NCBI GenBank assembly: GCA_045106195.1
Contig: JBGCEH010000003.1
Coordinates: forward strand, 1 to 64,000
DNA length: 64,000 bases
Direction: 5' to 3'
Source: Granulosicoccus sp045106195
GTDB taxonomy: Bacteria; Pseudomonadota; Gammaproteobacteria; Granulosicoccales; Granulosicoccaceae
The notes under the pieces were generated by a model, which worked only from the letters and a program-made list of their open reading frames with translations, made no database searches and was not told the DNA's origin. This document shows, in pieces, positions 1 to 7,666 of the stretch. The position numbers and the translations under genes were made by a program. How positions within the stretch are numbered: the first letter of the stretch is position 1; every line of letters begins with the position of its first letter.

Positions 1-5
1 GGCTA

Positions 6-112
6 CGAGCAGCCCACTTTTGACCAAATTTTGCGCTCATTTTCGTCACTTAGCCGGCTAAACTCCTCAAATGAGCACAAAATTTGACTCAAAATTGGAC
101 TACTCTCGCTCG
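6..112. repeat. Long imperfect palindrome (hairpin element)
   Basis: Two arms of about 45 bases face each other around a short loop holding AGCCGGCT (51-58). The best-paired stretch is 18-42 against 69-94, where TTTTGACCAAATTTTG pairs with CAAAATTTGACTCAAAA. Pairing continues outward less perfectly, with CGAGCAGCCCA near 6-16 against the TACTCTCGCTCG end. No open reading frame of substance lies in it. It looks like a dispersed palindromic intergenic repeat rather than a simple terminator, because the stem is too long and there is no T-run. Only one copy is in this window, so its repetitive nature is an inference. Confidence 0.5.
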
Positions 113-136
113 ATCGCTTTCTACCGCGCAGACTCC

Positions 137-338
137 TAGCCTGGAATATTCAGAGACGCCACCAGATTCTTCCGGAAGCCCGGCGTCCCCCCATTCCCTT
201 TTCCTGTGGCGAGTCCTGCTCAGTCGGAAATTACGGCCTCGTATTCCGCTCTGTCACGTTGGCTCTCGTTCACAGGGTCCGTTACAAAAAAGAGTCTGGC
301 GGATGAATAATCAAGCGGTTCATGAATAGTGCAGGCTA
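137..338. repeat. Dispersed MITE-like element, copy A
   Basis: A 202-base element bounded by inverted ends: TAGCCTGGAATATTCA at 137 and its inverse ending TTCATGAATAGTGCAGGCTA at 338. CTAG lies at both outer borders (136-139, 336-339). Inside are CTTCCGGAAG (168-177) and TCCTGCTCAG (about 210-219), both shared with other copies at 38.4, 58.8 and 60.6 kb. The right-hand TAG, read on the minus strand, is the stop codon of the chemoreceptor gene. There is no transposase in it. A non-autonomous mobile element or a mobile terminator-like palindrome are both possible. Confidence 0.65.
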
Positions 339-3137
339 GGATGATGAGCGGTGAGTACTGTCATCAGACATATATCTCGATACCAGTGACTGAAGTTGAG
401 AGGCCATGTTGGTAAGATCTGTTGCTGCATCGTTTATTTCTACTGATGCATTTTTGCTGAGATTAGCTTTGCTTGCGACTCCACCAATTACAGTAGTAAT
501 CGCCTCTGTGCTAGAAGCGGTATTGCTGACCGATCCGCTGATTTCGCGAGTGACTGAAGATTGCTCCTGAACTGCCACTGATATCGTCGATTGTATCGTA
601 CTTATTTTGTTGATGGTTTTGCTTATAGAGGCTATGGCTGCAACTGCAGAATTCGTATCTTCCTGAATTTCGATTATTCTTGATTCAATTTGATCGGTCG
701 CTCCGGCTGTCCCTTTTGCCAACTCCTTGACTTCATTGGCAACCACTGCAAAACCTTTTCCCGCAACACCTGCTCTGGCAGCTTCAATGGTTGCATTCAG
801 TGCGAGTAAGTTTGTTTGTTCCGCGATACTCGTAATGACTTTGACAACTGAGCCAATTCGCTCACTACTTTCAGCGAGTTTCCTTACAGTTGAGTCGGTA
901 GCTTCAGTGAGTGATACTGCTTCGTTCGCTATGATCTCTGCTTCAGATGTGCTGGTGGTTATTTTCTGTATAGAGGAGCTCATCTGCTCAGTGGCATTGG
1001 ATACATTGTTGACGTTACTGCCAACGTCATTTGCAAGTCTCGACGCCTCTTCAGAATTCTCTGAATTCGAATTAGCAATGTCCTTCATGTTAATGGACAA
1101 GTTGGTAAGACCTTCGGAGGCCTTGGTCATTCGGTTCGCGTTGTCGTTGATATGGGACATATTGGTTTTCAGTTCAGAAAAGAAGTCACCAAGTGCACGC
1201 CCCATTTGTCCTGCGGCATCATCACCTGCCGTATTGATCGGGTAGCCCAGATCACCTTTTGACGCTGCACTCACTGCTAAAAGCAGATTGTCCACGCGCT
1301 TTTGCAGCCTGTCAGCCATCTCTTTCTGTCGGTTTGCTTTTTGAGATTCAAGCTTGCTTCGCTCCATCTCCTTTCTATGATTTTCTTGTTCGAGTGTGCG
1401 TACATGTTCGTCTTTTTCTCGCTGTTTCTCTGCAAGAATGGCTTGTTCAGCTTGCAGGTTTTCAGCTTTAACTGAATTACTTCTAAAAATATCAACTGTG
1501 TGTGCCAACATGCCAAGCTCATCGCTACCACGACAATCTACCGTAACGTTATTGTTTCCATCAGCAAGTGATCTCAGCGCTGCTATCGTAGTCAATAATC
1601 GGCTGAGAAGATTTCTTGAAATAACTATCCAGTAAACAAGAAACGTAAATAACATGCTGGCAACGGATATGAAGGCAAGTTGCCATCGACTTCGCGAGAT
1701 AAGTTGATCTATGTGCGTGCTGGAGAGAGAGACCTCGCCCTTGCTGTTTTCAACGTTGGCTACGAGAATTTCCTTAAAGGAAATGTTGTTGTTGGCGATG
1801 TCACGATTTAAGAATTCAGTATTTTTCTGAATTTTTAAAGCTTGCTGTTTCAAATCAAAGCCACCATTTGTGCCCAGTGCCAAGGTTATGTTTTCCCGTA
1901 TTCCACTCATTAACGTGTTCGTGTCTGGTTCGTCAGTAAATGATACAAGAAGATCACTGATCTTTTCATAAGAGGCAGAGTATTGTTGCTCCAGGGAAGA
2001 TAAATCATCGTCTGTTGGAGATTGAGGTATTCTGCTAAGTAGTCCGTTGAGGGTGTTCATCTCGGCGCGGGTCTGCAGCAGCTTTACCAGGTTGTCTACT
2101 CCCTTGGTCATAAGGGTTGGCAGTGTTCTCTTTACGCTTGTATTCAGGTTGTTTCCAGACATATAAATCATGGCATGTCCGACATCTATAGCGGGATCCA
2201 CTGACCGGTATATGGTTTTTTCGGTGACTCTCACATTTTCAATCAGTTTGTTCCGTCTGGCATCAGATAGTGCGGTAAATGGCTTTCGGAAAATTTCGGA
2301 TTCAGGTGACACAAGTGAATTGAAGTAGTCGAGTGCAGGATCAAGATTTTTGCGTCTCGCTATATGCTTGTTAATAAGCTTTTGTCTATACAGATTCATT
2401 ACAGTGATACTTTTTTGTATCGAAATTATATCTTCACTGTATCTCTCAGCGGTGTTTGTATTTAATGAATTGGCGAGTGCCGTGGCGACTTCTGCTACCT
2501 GAACCTTAAGGCGTAATGCGTTGAACATGGACTGAAGATGTTCGTCAAGCATTGTGTCGATAATTATTGAGTTTTTGGTGAAGGTATCCTCTGCCAGATC
2601 AACAAATTTCTTCGATGCTGTTGCAATACGCTGTACGAGTTGGTCATCCAGCTGGTAGTGGCGTGTAACAGCGATCTCCGTCAGTTCTTTCAGGCTGTTC
2701 GACAGCTTGATGCGTTCCTGAACGGCGAGATTCAAATTCCGAATTTTTGTCTCTTTCACATCCAAAGACGCTGATATTGAAAGTGTATCAGTAGTCTGGT
2801 TTGATTTTGAAGTTACCTCAGCGCTCTGCATGCTTGTTTCAGAGAGTTCTCTCAACGAGTCGATTACTGCGTGGATAGCGTCTAGATGTTGTTGTCGCTG
2901 TGAGTCGCTGGTTGATCCACTGAGAAGGATCAGTAGACCGTTTAGTTCTGCTGCCAATTGTGTAACTGTGATGGATTTTCCCATCAAAGGAACACTATGG
3001 TTAGTTATGCGATTTAGTGATTCAGACAATTGTGAGAACGCGTAGTTTGATACTCCGCTAGCCAGTAACGTTGTGCCAAGAACCAGAAAAAACGCTGATA
3101 AAAGCTTCTTCCTGATACCGATGTTTTCCAGCTTCAT
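336..3137 (-). CDS. Methyl-accepting chemotaxis protein (933 aa)
   Basis: A membrane chemoreceptor that would pass a periplasmic signal to CheA/CheW. An N-terminal membrane segment lies at about residues 10-30, followed by a long sensory region of roughly 450 residues, a second membrane segment near 485-510 (WQLAFISVASMLFTFLVYW) and a HAMP domain. The C-terminal signalling coil contains the hallmark hairpin tip NATIEAARAGVAGKGFAVVA and NEVKELAKGTAGAT. The sensory region is much longer than in the classical four-helix type, and no CheR-binding pentapeptide ends the protein. The stop codon lies in the inverted terminus of repeat copy A, so the last residues may have been altered by insertion. 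No other chemotaxis gene is nearby; this is an orphan receptor. The ligand cannot be told. Confidence 0.93.
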   Translation of the reverse strand: MKLENIGIRKKLLSAFFLVLGTTLLASGVSNYAFSQLSESLNRITNHSVPLMGKSITVTQLAAELNGLLILLSGSTSDSQRQQHLDAIHAVIDSLRELSETSMQSAEVTSKSNQTTDTLSISASLDVKETKIRNLNLAVQERIKLSNSLKELTEIAVTRHYQLDDQLVQRIATASKKFVDLAEDTFTKNSIIIDTMLDEHLQSMFNALRLKVQVAEVATALANSLNTNTAERYSEDIISIQKSITVMNLYRQKLINKHIARRKNLDPALDYFNSLVSPESEIFRKPFTALSDARRNKLIENVRVTEKTIYRSVDPAIDVGHAMIYMSGNNLNTSVKRTLPTLMTKGVDNLVKLLQTRAEMNTLNGLLSRIPQSPTDDDLSSLEQQYSASYEKISDLLVSFTDEPDTNTLMSGIRENITLALGTNGGFDLKQQALKIQKNTEFLNRDIANNNISFKEILVANVENSKGEVSLSSTHIDQLISRSRWQLAFISVASMLFTFLVYWIVISRNLLSRLLTTIAALRSLADGNNNVTVDCRGSDELGMLAHTVDIFRSNSVKAENLQAEQAILAEKQREKDEHVRTLEQENHRKEMERSKLESQKANRQKEMADRLQKRVDNLLLAVSAASKGDLGYPINTAGDDAAGQMGRALGDFFSELKTNMSHINDNANRMTKASEGLTNLSINMKDIANSNSENSEEASRLANDVGSNVNNVSNATEQMSSSIQKITTSTSEAEIIANEAVSLTEATDSTVRKLAESSERIGSVVKVITSIAEQTNLLALNATIEAARAGVAGKGFAVVANEVKELAKGTAGATDQIESRIIEIQEDTNSAVAAIASISKTINKISTIQSTISVAVQEQSSVTREISGSVSNTASSTEAITTVIGGVASKANLSKNASVEINDAATDLTNMASQLQSLVSRYMSDDSTHRSSS

Positions 3138-3467
3138 AATTTTAATTACGTCTCAGCCAATATGGATGCGCTATATCAAAAATTTCAGGCTATTTTTGGT
3201 ACATTGAAGATTCAAGGTTTATTCAATTAGTGTAAGTTGCCTGTTAGTATCACGAATATCCTGTGTGATCTTTTGTGCGATTTGGACAAAGAATATTGAT
3301 TGAATACATAGATCTTCCGGTTCCTTAAACAGTTGTATCGTCATGAAGTAATATGTGTGTACCTTGAATTGTCGGTTGTATGTTACTAAGAATTGACGGT
3401 TGCATGGACTAGGTTACCCCGGACATTTGTGCGCCTTTGGTAACGTAGTGAGATTTCCTGGCCGCGC
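3138..3467. other. Intergenic region, no clear gene
   Basis: These 330 bases lie upstream of the chemoreceptor gene and downstream of the minus-strand substrate-binding-protein gene. The sequence is AT-rich near the chemoreceptor start and should hold its promoter. I looked for a sigma-28-type motif (TAAA, then GCCGATAA) and did not find a convincing one. A short overlapping minus-strand reading frame at 3386-3673 is out of frame with the real gene and has no family resemblance. Confidence 0.4.
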
Positions 3468-4757
3468 CTAGAACGAAAACGAGGTGTAGTCCACTTCATC
3501 TGGATAGAGCGTGTCGGTAATTGATGTTGCATGTACCAGGGAGAGCCTCCCGCCTTCCAATTTGGAGATATATTGTTTTCCGAATACCTGATGTGTCCTT
3601 CCATTAAATATTTTTGGTCCCTGTGGGTGATCAAGGGAATGAGGAAGGTAGTCCATCGACTCGACAGCTTCAATAAGTTTGGTGCGATCTTGTGGACCTC
3701 GATAATCTGACGCCTCCATGCCGGCCTTTATGACGTTCAGTGTTTCCCAGCAGCCAAACATATGTGCATAAGTGGAAATATCTCTGGAATCCTCAAGTGA
3801 AGCCCCATTCCCGTCAACGCCTACGGCTGAACGATAAATAGTCTCAAACGGAGCGGCATCGTCTTGCGCATATCTGGGGTAACCCTCCCATAAATACGTA
3901 CCGTCAAGAAATTCAAGTCCTGGGCTTGCAAGGTTAATGGCTTCAAGGCTGTCGATAAAGCCGAATATTTCAGGTCGATCCCCATTGTAGAACTCTCCGA
4001 GTTCTTTAATGAATTTCATAACCGCAGGGCCGACCATGACGTGATACAGCACTTCGGTGTCTTTGGGAATTTGTTTGAAATATTCAGAAAATGACGTTTC
4101 TGATGGCGATATGGCTATGTTGGCAATGACTTCACCACCCTCTTGTTCAATGGCGGAGGTAAAGTATTTTTTATGATCATGCCCAAAACCGAAATCTGGG
4201 TAAATCATGGTTATTCGTTTGCCCAGGTTACCGGATATGAAAGGTGCCATGGCTTGCACTTGGCTTCTGACATCGGTTATGCCCGGTTGCAAGGTATAGC
4301 GATTCAACTTTCCGCTCGCGACATGGAATCCTTCTGACACGACGAAATAAGGTAATTTCAACTCCCCGGCTCGTGGGGAAGATCCCCAGACCACGTTGCT
4401 GAACAACGTGCCGAAGACGACATCACATCGATGCTTGCTAGCGAACAGATCAAGAATCTCAGCGCCTCTTACTGGATCTGTTGCATCGTCTTCGGCGATG
4501 ATTTGTACAGGTCGACCGTTGATACCTCCTTCATCATTTATCCGCTGAGTAGCTGCAAAACTGACCTTCTCGTACCAGCGTCCATAAGACGAGCCTATTC
4601 CGGTACGGTGCATCTGGAAGCCGATTTTGATGGGCTCCGAAGTTTGAGCCTGCGCGTAACGTTTAAGGCTGGAGATTGAGCTGCTGGCGGCTACAGCGCC
4701 CAGTAGCTTGACAGCTTGTCTGCGACGAGGATTCACAGGGTTTTTTTTTGAAGTCAT
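3468..4757 (-). CDS. Tat-exported ABC substrate-binding protein, urea/amide type
   Basis: A 429-residue periplasmic binding protein of the type-1 (Leu/Ile/Val-binding, UrtA/FmdD-like) fold. The N-terminus carries a twin-arginine signal, with RRRQAVKLLGAVAASSS at residues 11-27, then mature sequence beginning near SEPIKIGFQMHRTGIG. Typical family segments follow: INDEGGINGRPVQIIAEDD, an ATDPVRGAEILDLF-like helix, MIYPDFGFGHDHKKYF and FEAINLA-like interdomain strands. No permease or ATPase genes of a branched-chain or urea transporter are adjacent, so this is an orphan binding protein or a sensor partner. It lies 51 bases downstream of, and is co-directional with, a polytopic membrane protein gene and is probably co-transcribed with it. 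Short amides, urea or amino acids are the family's usual ligands; the actual ligand is unknown. Confidence 0.85.
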   Translation of the reverse strand: MTSKKNPVNPRRRQAVKLLGAVAASSSISSLKRYAQAQTSEPIKIGFQMHRTGIGSSYGRWYEKVSFAATQRINDEGGINGRPVQIIAEDDATDPVRGAEILDLFASKHRCDVVFGTLFSNVVWGSSPRAGELKLPYFVVSEGFHVASGKLNRYTLQPGITDVRSQVQAMAPFISGNLGKRITMIYPDFGFGHDHKKYFTSAIEQEGGEVIANIAISPSETSFSEYFKQIPKDTEVLYHVMVGPAVMKFIKELGEFYNGDRPEIFGFIDSLEAINLASPGLEFLDGTYLWEGYPRYAQDDAAPFETIYRSAVGVDGNGASLEDSRDISTYAHMFGCWETLNVIKAGMEASDYRGPQDRTKLIEAVESMDYLPHSLDHPQGPKIFNGRTHQVFGKQYISKLEGGRLSLVHATSITDTLYPDEVDYTSFSF

Positions 4758-4808
4758 GATTTTCGTTATCGAGTCTTTCGAGTAATGCTGTAGCTGCTTT
4801 GCAGGTGT

Positions 4809-6140
4809 CTACGATATTCTCGGTGACGACAATAGCCAGAGTCCGAGGCAGGTATAGGCTGTCATAAACGTTACGAGTGGAGCCTGACTAATTACGGCAG
4901 CTTTCGTATGTTTGAATAAATCTACTGATACTGCATGCGCTAGAACGACTGATACGACATGACCGATCACCACGATTGCGACTTGTGTTCGCCAGATCGT
5001 TTCCACGGTGTGATGATTGGTGAGAAAGCCGAGCTGTACGTGATAGTTGGTCAATGACAGGTAGTTGCTTCCTGACGAAAGTGGGTCTGATATGGCATGT
5101 GGCAGGTACTGTATGTTTACGAGAAATACTGTCATGAAATGTGCCATGTGATAGGCAAATGCAATGGGCAGTAGCGTCAAGGCGAATTTTGAAAATGCCT
5201 GTTGAAAGGTAATCCGGGAAGTTTGCTTCGTTTGATGTCTAACCAAAGCCAGTCCACACCAGACACTTGTGGCAAATACGCTAATGAGTAATGCATTGAA
5301 GGTTAAAAGCCCTGTGAGTGTCTCTACCCTGATGGCAGATCGGCCGGGAAAGTCCAGGGGATTGACCCCTATTGTTGTGAGCCACCAGAATGTCTCGTTC
5401 AGACCGTCAAAGCTGCCACATCCGAGCATGATGAGTGAAAACGTTCCAATACTGGTGGAGTACTCTTTGTTGTCATATATTTTCCAACCGGGCAATCCGA
5501 TTCTGCACGTACCTTTCACACGACCAACAGGTGATACTAGACTTGTCAAGTACAAGAATATACTGAAACATTCAAATTGCCTGAGCCAGATTTTTTCACT
5601 AAAGATCAACATACCAACCAGTGTTATTGCCCAATAAGCACAGATTATTTCTGCCAGGTCGGAAGGGCTGTTTAACGTGACGCTGGCAAGAAAGTAGCCC
5701 ATGAAAAGAATGAATATGACGACTGCAGGCCACGCCCCGGTTGTCGCAGGTAATTTAACTGTCCAGGATGCTGGTTTGCAAACCATCTGTCGCAACAGTT
5801 TGTGTATTCCGCTCCATGGATTAATCCACGGCCATAAATTACCTAGCAAACCTTGCAGGGCAACTACCCCGATCCACCAAACGGTCCAGATGAAGAGCGG
5901 CAGTACATTCCGTAGGGGGTCGCCGCTACCCAGAAAACCTGTTAAGACGATAGAAGCAAGCAAGAATGAGGACAATAGGCTGGTTGGATAGTAGTAAATT
6001 TCACGTGAACACACTTGAAAGATGTCCCGTGTTCTGAACATCAAGCGTGTAGTATTGACGTTCTGGAGAACCAATACGGCTGCTGTTAACACGACTGCCG
6101 AAGTGCCACCTGCGATGTATAGTTTAGTGGGTAGCAGCAA
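4809..6140 (-). CDS. Polytopic membrane protein, fenitrothion-hydrolase-like family; start unclear
   Basis: About ten hydrophobic segments are spread over 443 residues. The signature GLLGNLWPWINPWSGIHKLL (near residue 95) is the stretch I associate with proteins annotated, often without proof, as fenitrothion hydrolase. The first usable start here is TTG at 6140, but the frame stays open upstream to a TAG at 6270-6272. That upstream stretch encodes a convincing signal peptide (IGIFLALLSFSDLCLAHA) followed directly by the family-like AEQGYVLLLPTKLYIAGG. It contains no ATG, GTG or TTG; ATT (6210-6212) and ATA (6222-6224) are the only near-start codons. Either a rare start is used or the true start was lost. 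It is probably transcribed with the downstream binding-protein gene. Catalytic function is unproven. Confidence 0.7.
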   Translation of the reverse strand: MLLPTKLYIAGGTSAVVLTAAVLVLQNVNTTRLMFRTRDIFQVCSREIYYYPTSLLSSFLLASIVLTGFLGSGDPLRNVLPLFIWTVWWIGVVALQGLLGNLWPWINPWSGIHKLLRQMVCKPASWTVKLPATTGAWPAVVIFILFMGYFLASVTLNSPSDLAEIICAYWAITLVGMLIFSEKIWLRQFECFSIFLYLTSLVSPVGRVKGTCRIGLPGWKIYDNKEYSTSIGTFSLIMLGCGSFDGLNETFWWLTTIGVNPLDFPGRSAIRVETLTGLLTFNALLISVFATSVWCGLALVRHQTKQTSRITFQQAFSKFALTLLPIAFAYHMAHFMTVFLVNIQYLPHAISDPLSSGSNYLSLTNYHVQLGFLTNHHTVETIWRTQVAIVVIGHVVSVVLAHAVSVDLFKHTKAAVISQAPLVTFMTAYTCLGLWLLSSPRIS

Positions 6141-6451
6141 TACATAGCCTTGCTCTGCTGCATGTGCCAGGCACAGGTCAGAGAAGCTGAGTAGCGCTAG
6201 GAATATTCCAATTTGGCGGCGTATGGTTGGGAAATATCTCTTTATTTTTGGAGTTGCTGGTGTCTGCGCCTATGAGACAGAGACGTTGCTGTCGGCTTCC
6301 AACATGGATAGGGAAATGATAGAGCCTAAGCGTTGTTTGCTGACAGGCACGCAATATTATTGCCAGAGTTATTCGAAATTACGCCGTAATCAAAACTCTC
6401 AATGTTCATAGACGGGGGGATTTTTTACAATTTTGCAAGGAGTCATTTTTC

Positions 6452-6587
6452 ACGGGGTCATAGGTGTTTTTGGCAACCCCGTAACACGAAATGGTGCAAA
6501 CCCTTGCAAATGAGGGTCGATTGATGGGACCGGTGATCCCGCCTATACGACGAAGGCTACAAGCAGCTTCACCCCATCATTTTTTTC
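6452..6587 (+). ncRNA. Candidate structured RNA with terminator-like 3' end
   Basis: Several stems nest in this gene-free stretch. They are ACGGGG (6452-6457) with CCCCGT (6477-6482), ACCCT (6500-6504) with AGGGT (6513-6517), GGGA (6526-6529) with TCCC (6537-6540), and a GAAG...CTTC stem near 6552-6570. TGATGGG (6522-6528) can alternatively pair with CCCATCA (6573-6579), which runs straight into a T7 tract (6580-6586). That layout suits a small RNA or leader ending at an intrinsic terminator on the plus strand. It does not match the riboswitch consensus motifs I know. The class is unknown and covariation was not testable. Confidence 0.35.
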
Positions 6588-6621
6588 CGGCGTGTTTACC
6601 CTCAATGACCGGGAGGTGGGA

Positions 6622-6709
6622 TGCGGAGTTCTCGTCTTTCTGCAACCTCACATCAAGGTGAGCTAATCAGCCAGAACTGCGGAGCCAGTTCATCGCAGAG
6701 GCTTTTTTT
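6622..6709 (+). terminator. Attenuator-like element with mutually exclusive stems and T7 tract
   Basis: CTGCG (6677-6681) pairs with CGCAG (6694-6698) ahead of TTTTTTT (6703-6709), an intrinsic-terminator arrangement. The same bases can pair upstream instead: AGAACTGCG (6673-6681) is nearly complementary to CGGAGTTCT (6624-6632), enclosing a smaller CTCAC/GTGAG stem (6647-6651, 6658-6662). The two pairings exclude each other, as in terminator/antiterminator switches. The nearest plus-strand gene is the Hsp20-like gene about 200 bases downstream. Regulation of that gene is an inference. Confidence 0.4.
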
Positions 6710-6867
6710 CAGAAGGTTTTTAAATGCGATATCTCAGAATTTTTGATGCTCCGGCCGTAATCTGCACAATGTGTTGAATATGCGGAAATATCGAATTGAT
6801 ACGTAGAAACTATCTGAATTTTTCGATGTGAGATAAATGCTAAGTTACTTGCTGAAATCATGGCCGT

Positions 6868-6893
6868 CCGCCTTGGCTTACTCAAACAGGCGG
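6868..6893 (+). promoter_or_regulatory. 5'-leader hairpin before Hsp20-like gene
   Basis: CCGCCT (6868-6873) and AGGCGG (6888-6893) form a perfect six-base-pair stem about 22 bases before the ATG. No Shine-Dalgarno sequence is recognisable between stem and start. Small heat-shock genes are often controlled by RNA thermometers; here the stem does not cover an SD, so a thermometer role is only a possibility. Confidence 0.25.
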
Positions 6894-6915
6894 CAAACTG
6901 CGTAACCGTAATACG

Positions 6916-7263
6916 ATGTCTACGAATCCAAAATTCCCAGTCCTGTTGAATGTCACAGTTGCTGAGACAGATAACCATTGCTCCGTTAAGGCCGATATAA
7001 AAGGGTTTCGAGCAAAGAACGTTCGTGTGATCCCATGGGAAGACTCATTAATTGTTGAGATGCGCACTGAAGATGAGCCTGCTCATAGTTACTATCTTGG
7101 CGAACTGGAGCCGAAATCCTCCAAGCGAGTTATCCCATTGGGATTCGAGATCAAGGCAAATTCTGTCATGACGCATTATCAGAGTGGCAAACTCAGAATA
7201 AGTGTTGCCAAGCGCTCAAGCCAGGTTGCAACGACACGGAGTCCCTCGGTCTCATGCGCCTGA
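6916..7263 (+). CDS. Small heat-shock (Hsp20/alpha-crystallin-like) protein
   Basis: A 115-residue protein that is almost entirely an alpha-crystallin domain. The visible family pattern is CSVKADIKGFRAKNVRV (beta strands with the conserved D-x-x-G-F turn), then DSLIVEMRTEDE, a YYLGELEP segment, RVIPLGFEI and the closing strand HYQSGKLRISVAKRS, equivalent to the A-x-x-x-n-G-v-L signature. The usual A of that signature is replaced. N-terminal and C-terminal extensions are very short and no I-x-I tail motif is seen, so oligomer assembly may be limited. It would act as an ATP-independent holdase in the cytoplasm. It stands alone downstream of the structured leader region. Confidence 0.7.
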   Translation: MSTNPKFPVLLNVTVAETDNHCSVKADIKGFRAKNVRVIPWEDSLIVEMRTEDEPAHSYYLGELEPKSSKRVIPLGFEIKANSVMTHYQSGKLRISVAKRSSQVATTRSPSVSCA

Positions 7264-7666
7264 CCGTTGTTTGCCGAGGCAATTTGTAGGGTGTAGCCGC
7301 ATAAATGCTGGCTGCTTGACATGGGCATATCAAGTGAGCCGGCATGCATAAATGCATTAACCTCGTTGTCACTTCATCAATGATGGTTGTACGAGTGTCC
7401 GGCTAGAAAAATGGCAATTAATCGCTCAACAGAGACCTAGCGGTTGTTACTCTGCGACCGGTGTTTCGCAAACGAACACCAACGCTTTCGAGTCTGTCCA
7501 TAGCCTCGATTAGGAAATTGGCTGATCGTGACCCTAAACTGAGTTAACCGAGCCGCTAGCTTTTAGTCTGGCAGGCTATTCCTCATTACTGTGCATGGTG
7601 TACTGTTGTCAGTGCCAGACGACAGTCCGCGGTATCGACTCATTCTCTGCCCGGATAAGACGCACC
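7264..7666. other. Intergenic region with small inverted repeats
   Basis: No gene recognised. GGTGTTTCGCAAACGAACACC at 7460-7480 is a compact inverted repeat with six perfect outer pairs. CTTGA/TCAAG arms near 7315-7334 enclose a TTGACA-like hexamer. Either could be an operator or promoter part for the giant gene downstream. In-frame codons from 7595 to 7666 would add a cysteine-rich, unlikely N-terminus to that gene, so I leave them out of it. Confidence 0.3.

Noticed and set aside
84..329. 81-codon plus-strand frame at window start
   Set aside because: It lies almost wholly inside repeat copy A and the preceding palindrome.
6452..6587. SAM or c-di-GMP riboswitch
   Set aside because: GGCAACC and GCAAACC fragments occur, but the surrounding conserved core motifs of these classes are missing.
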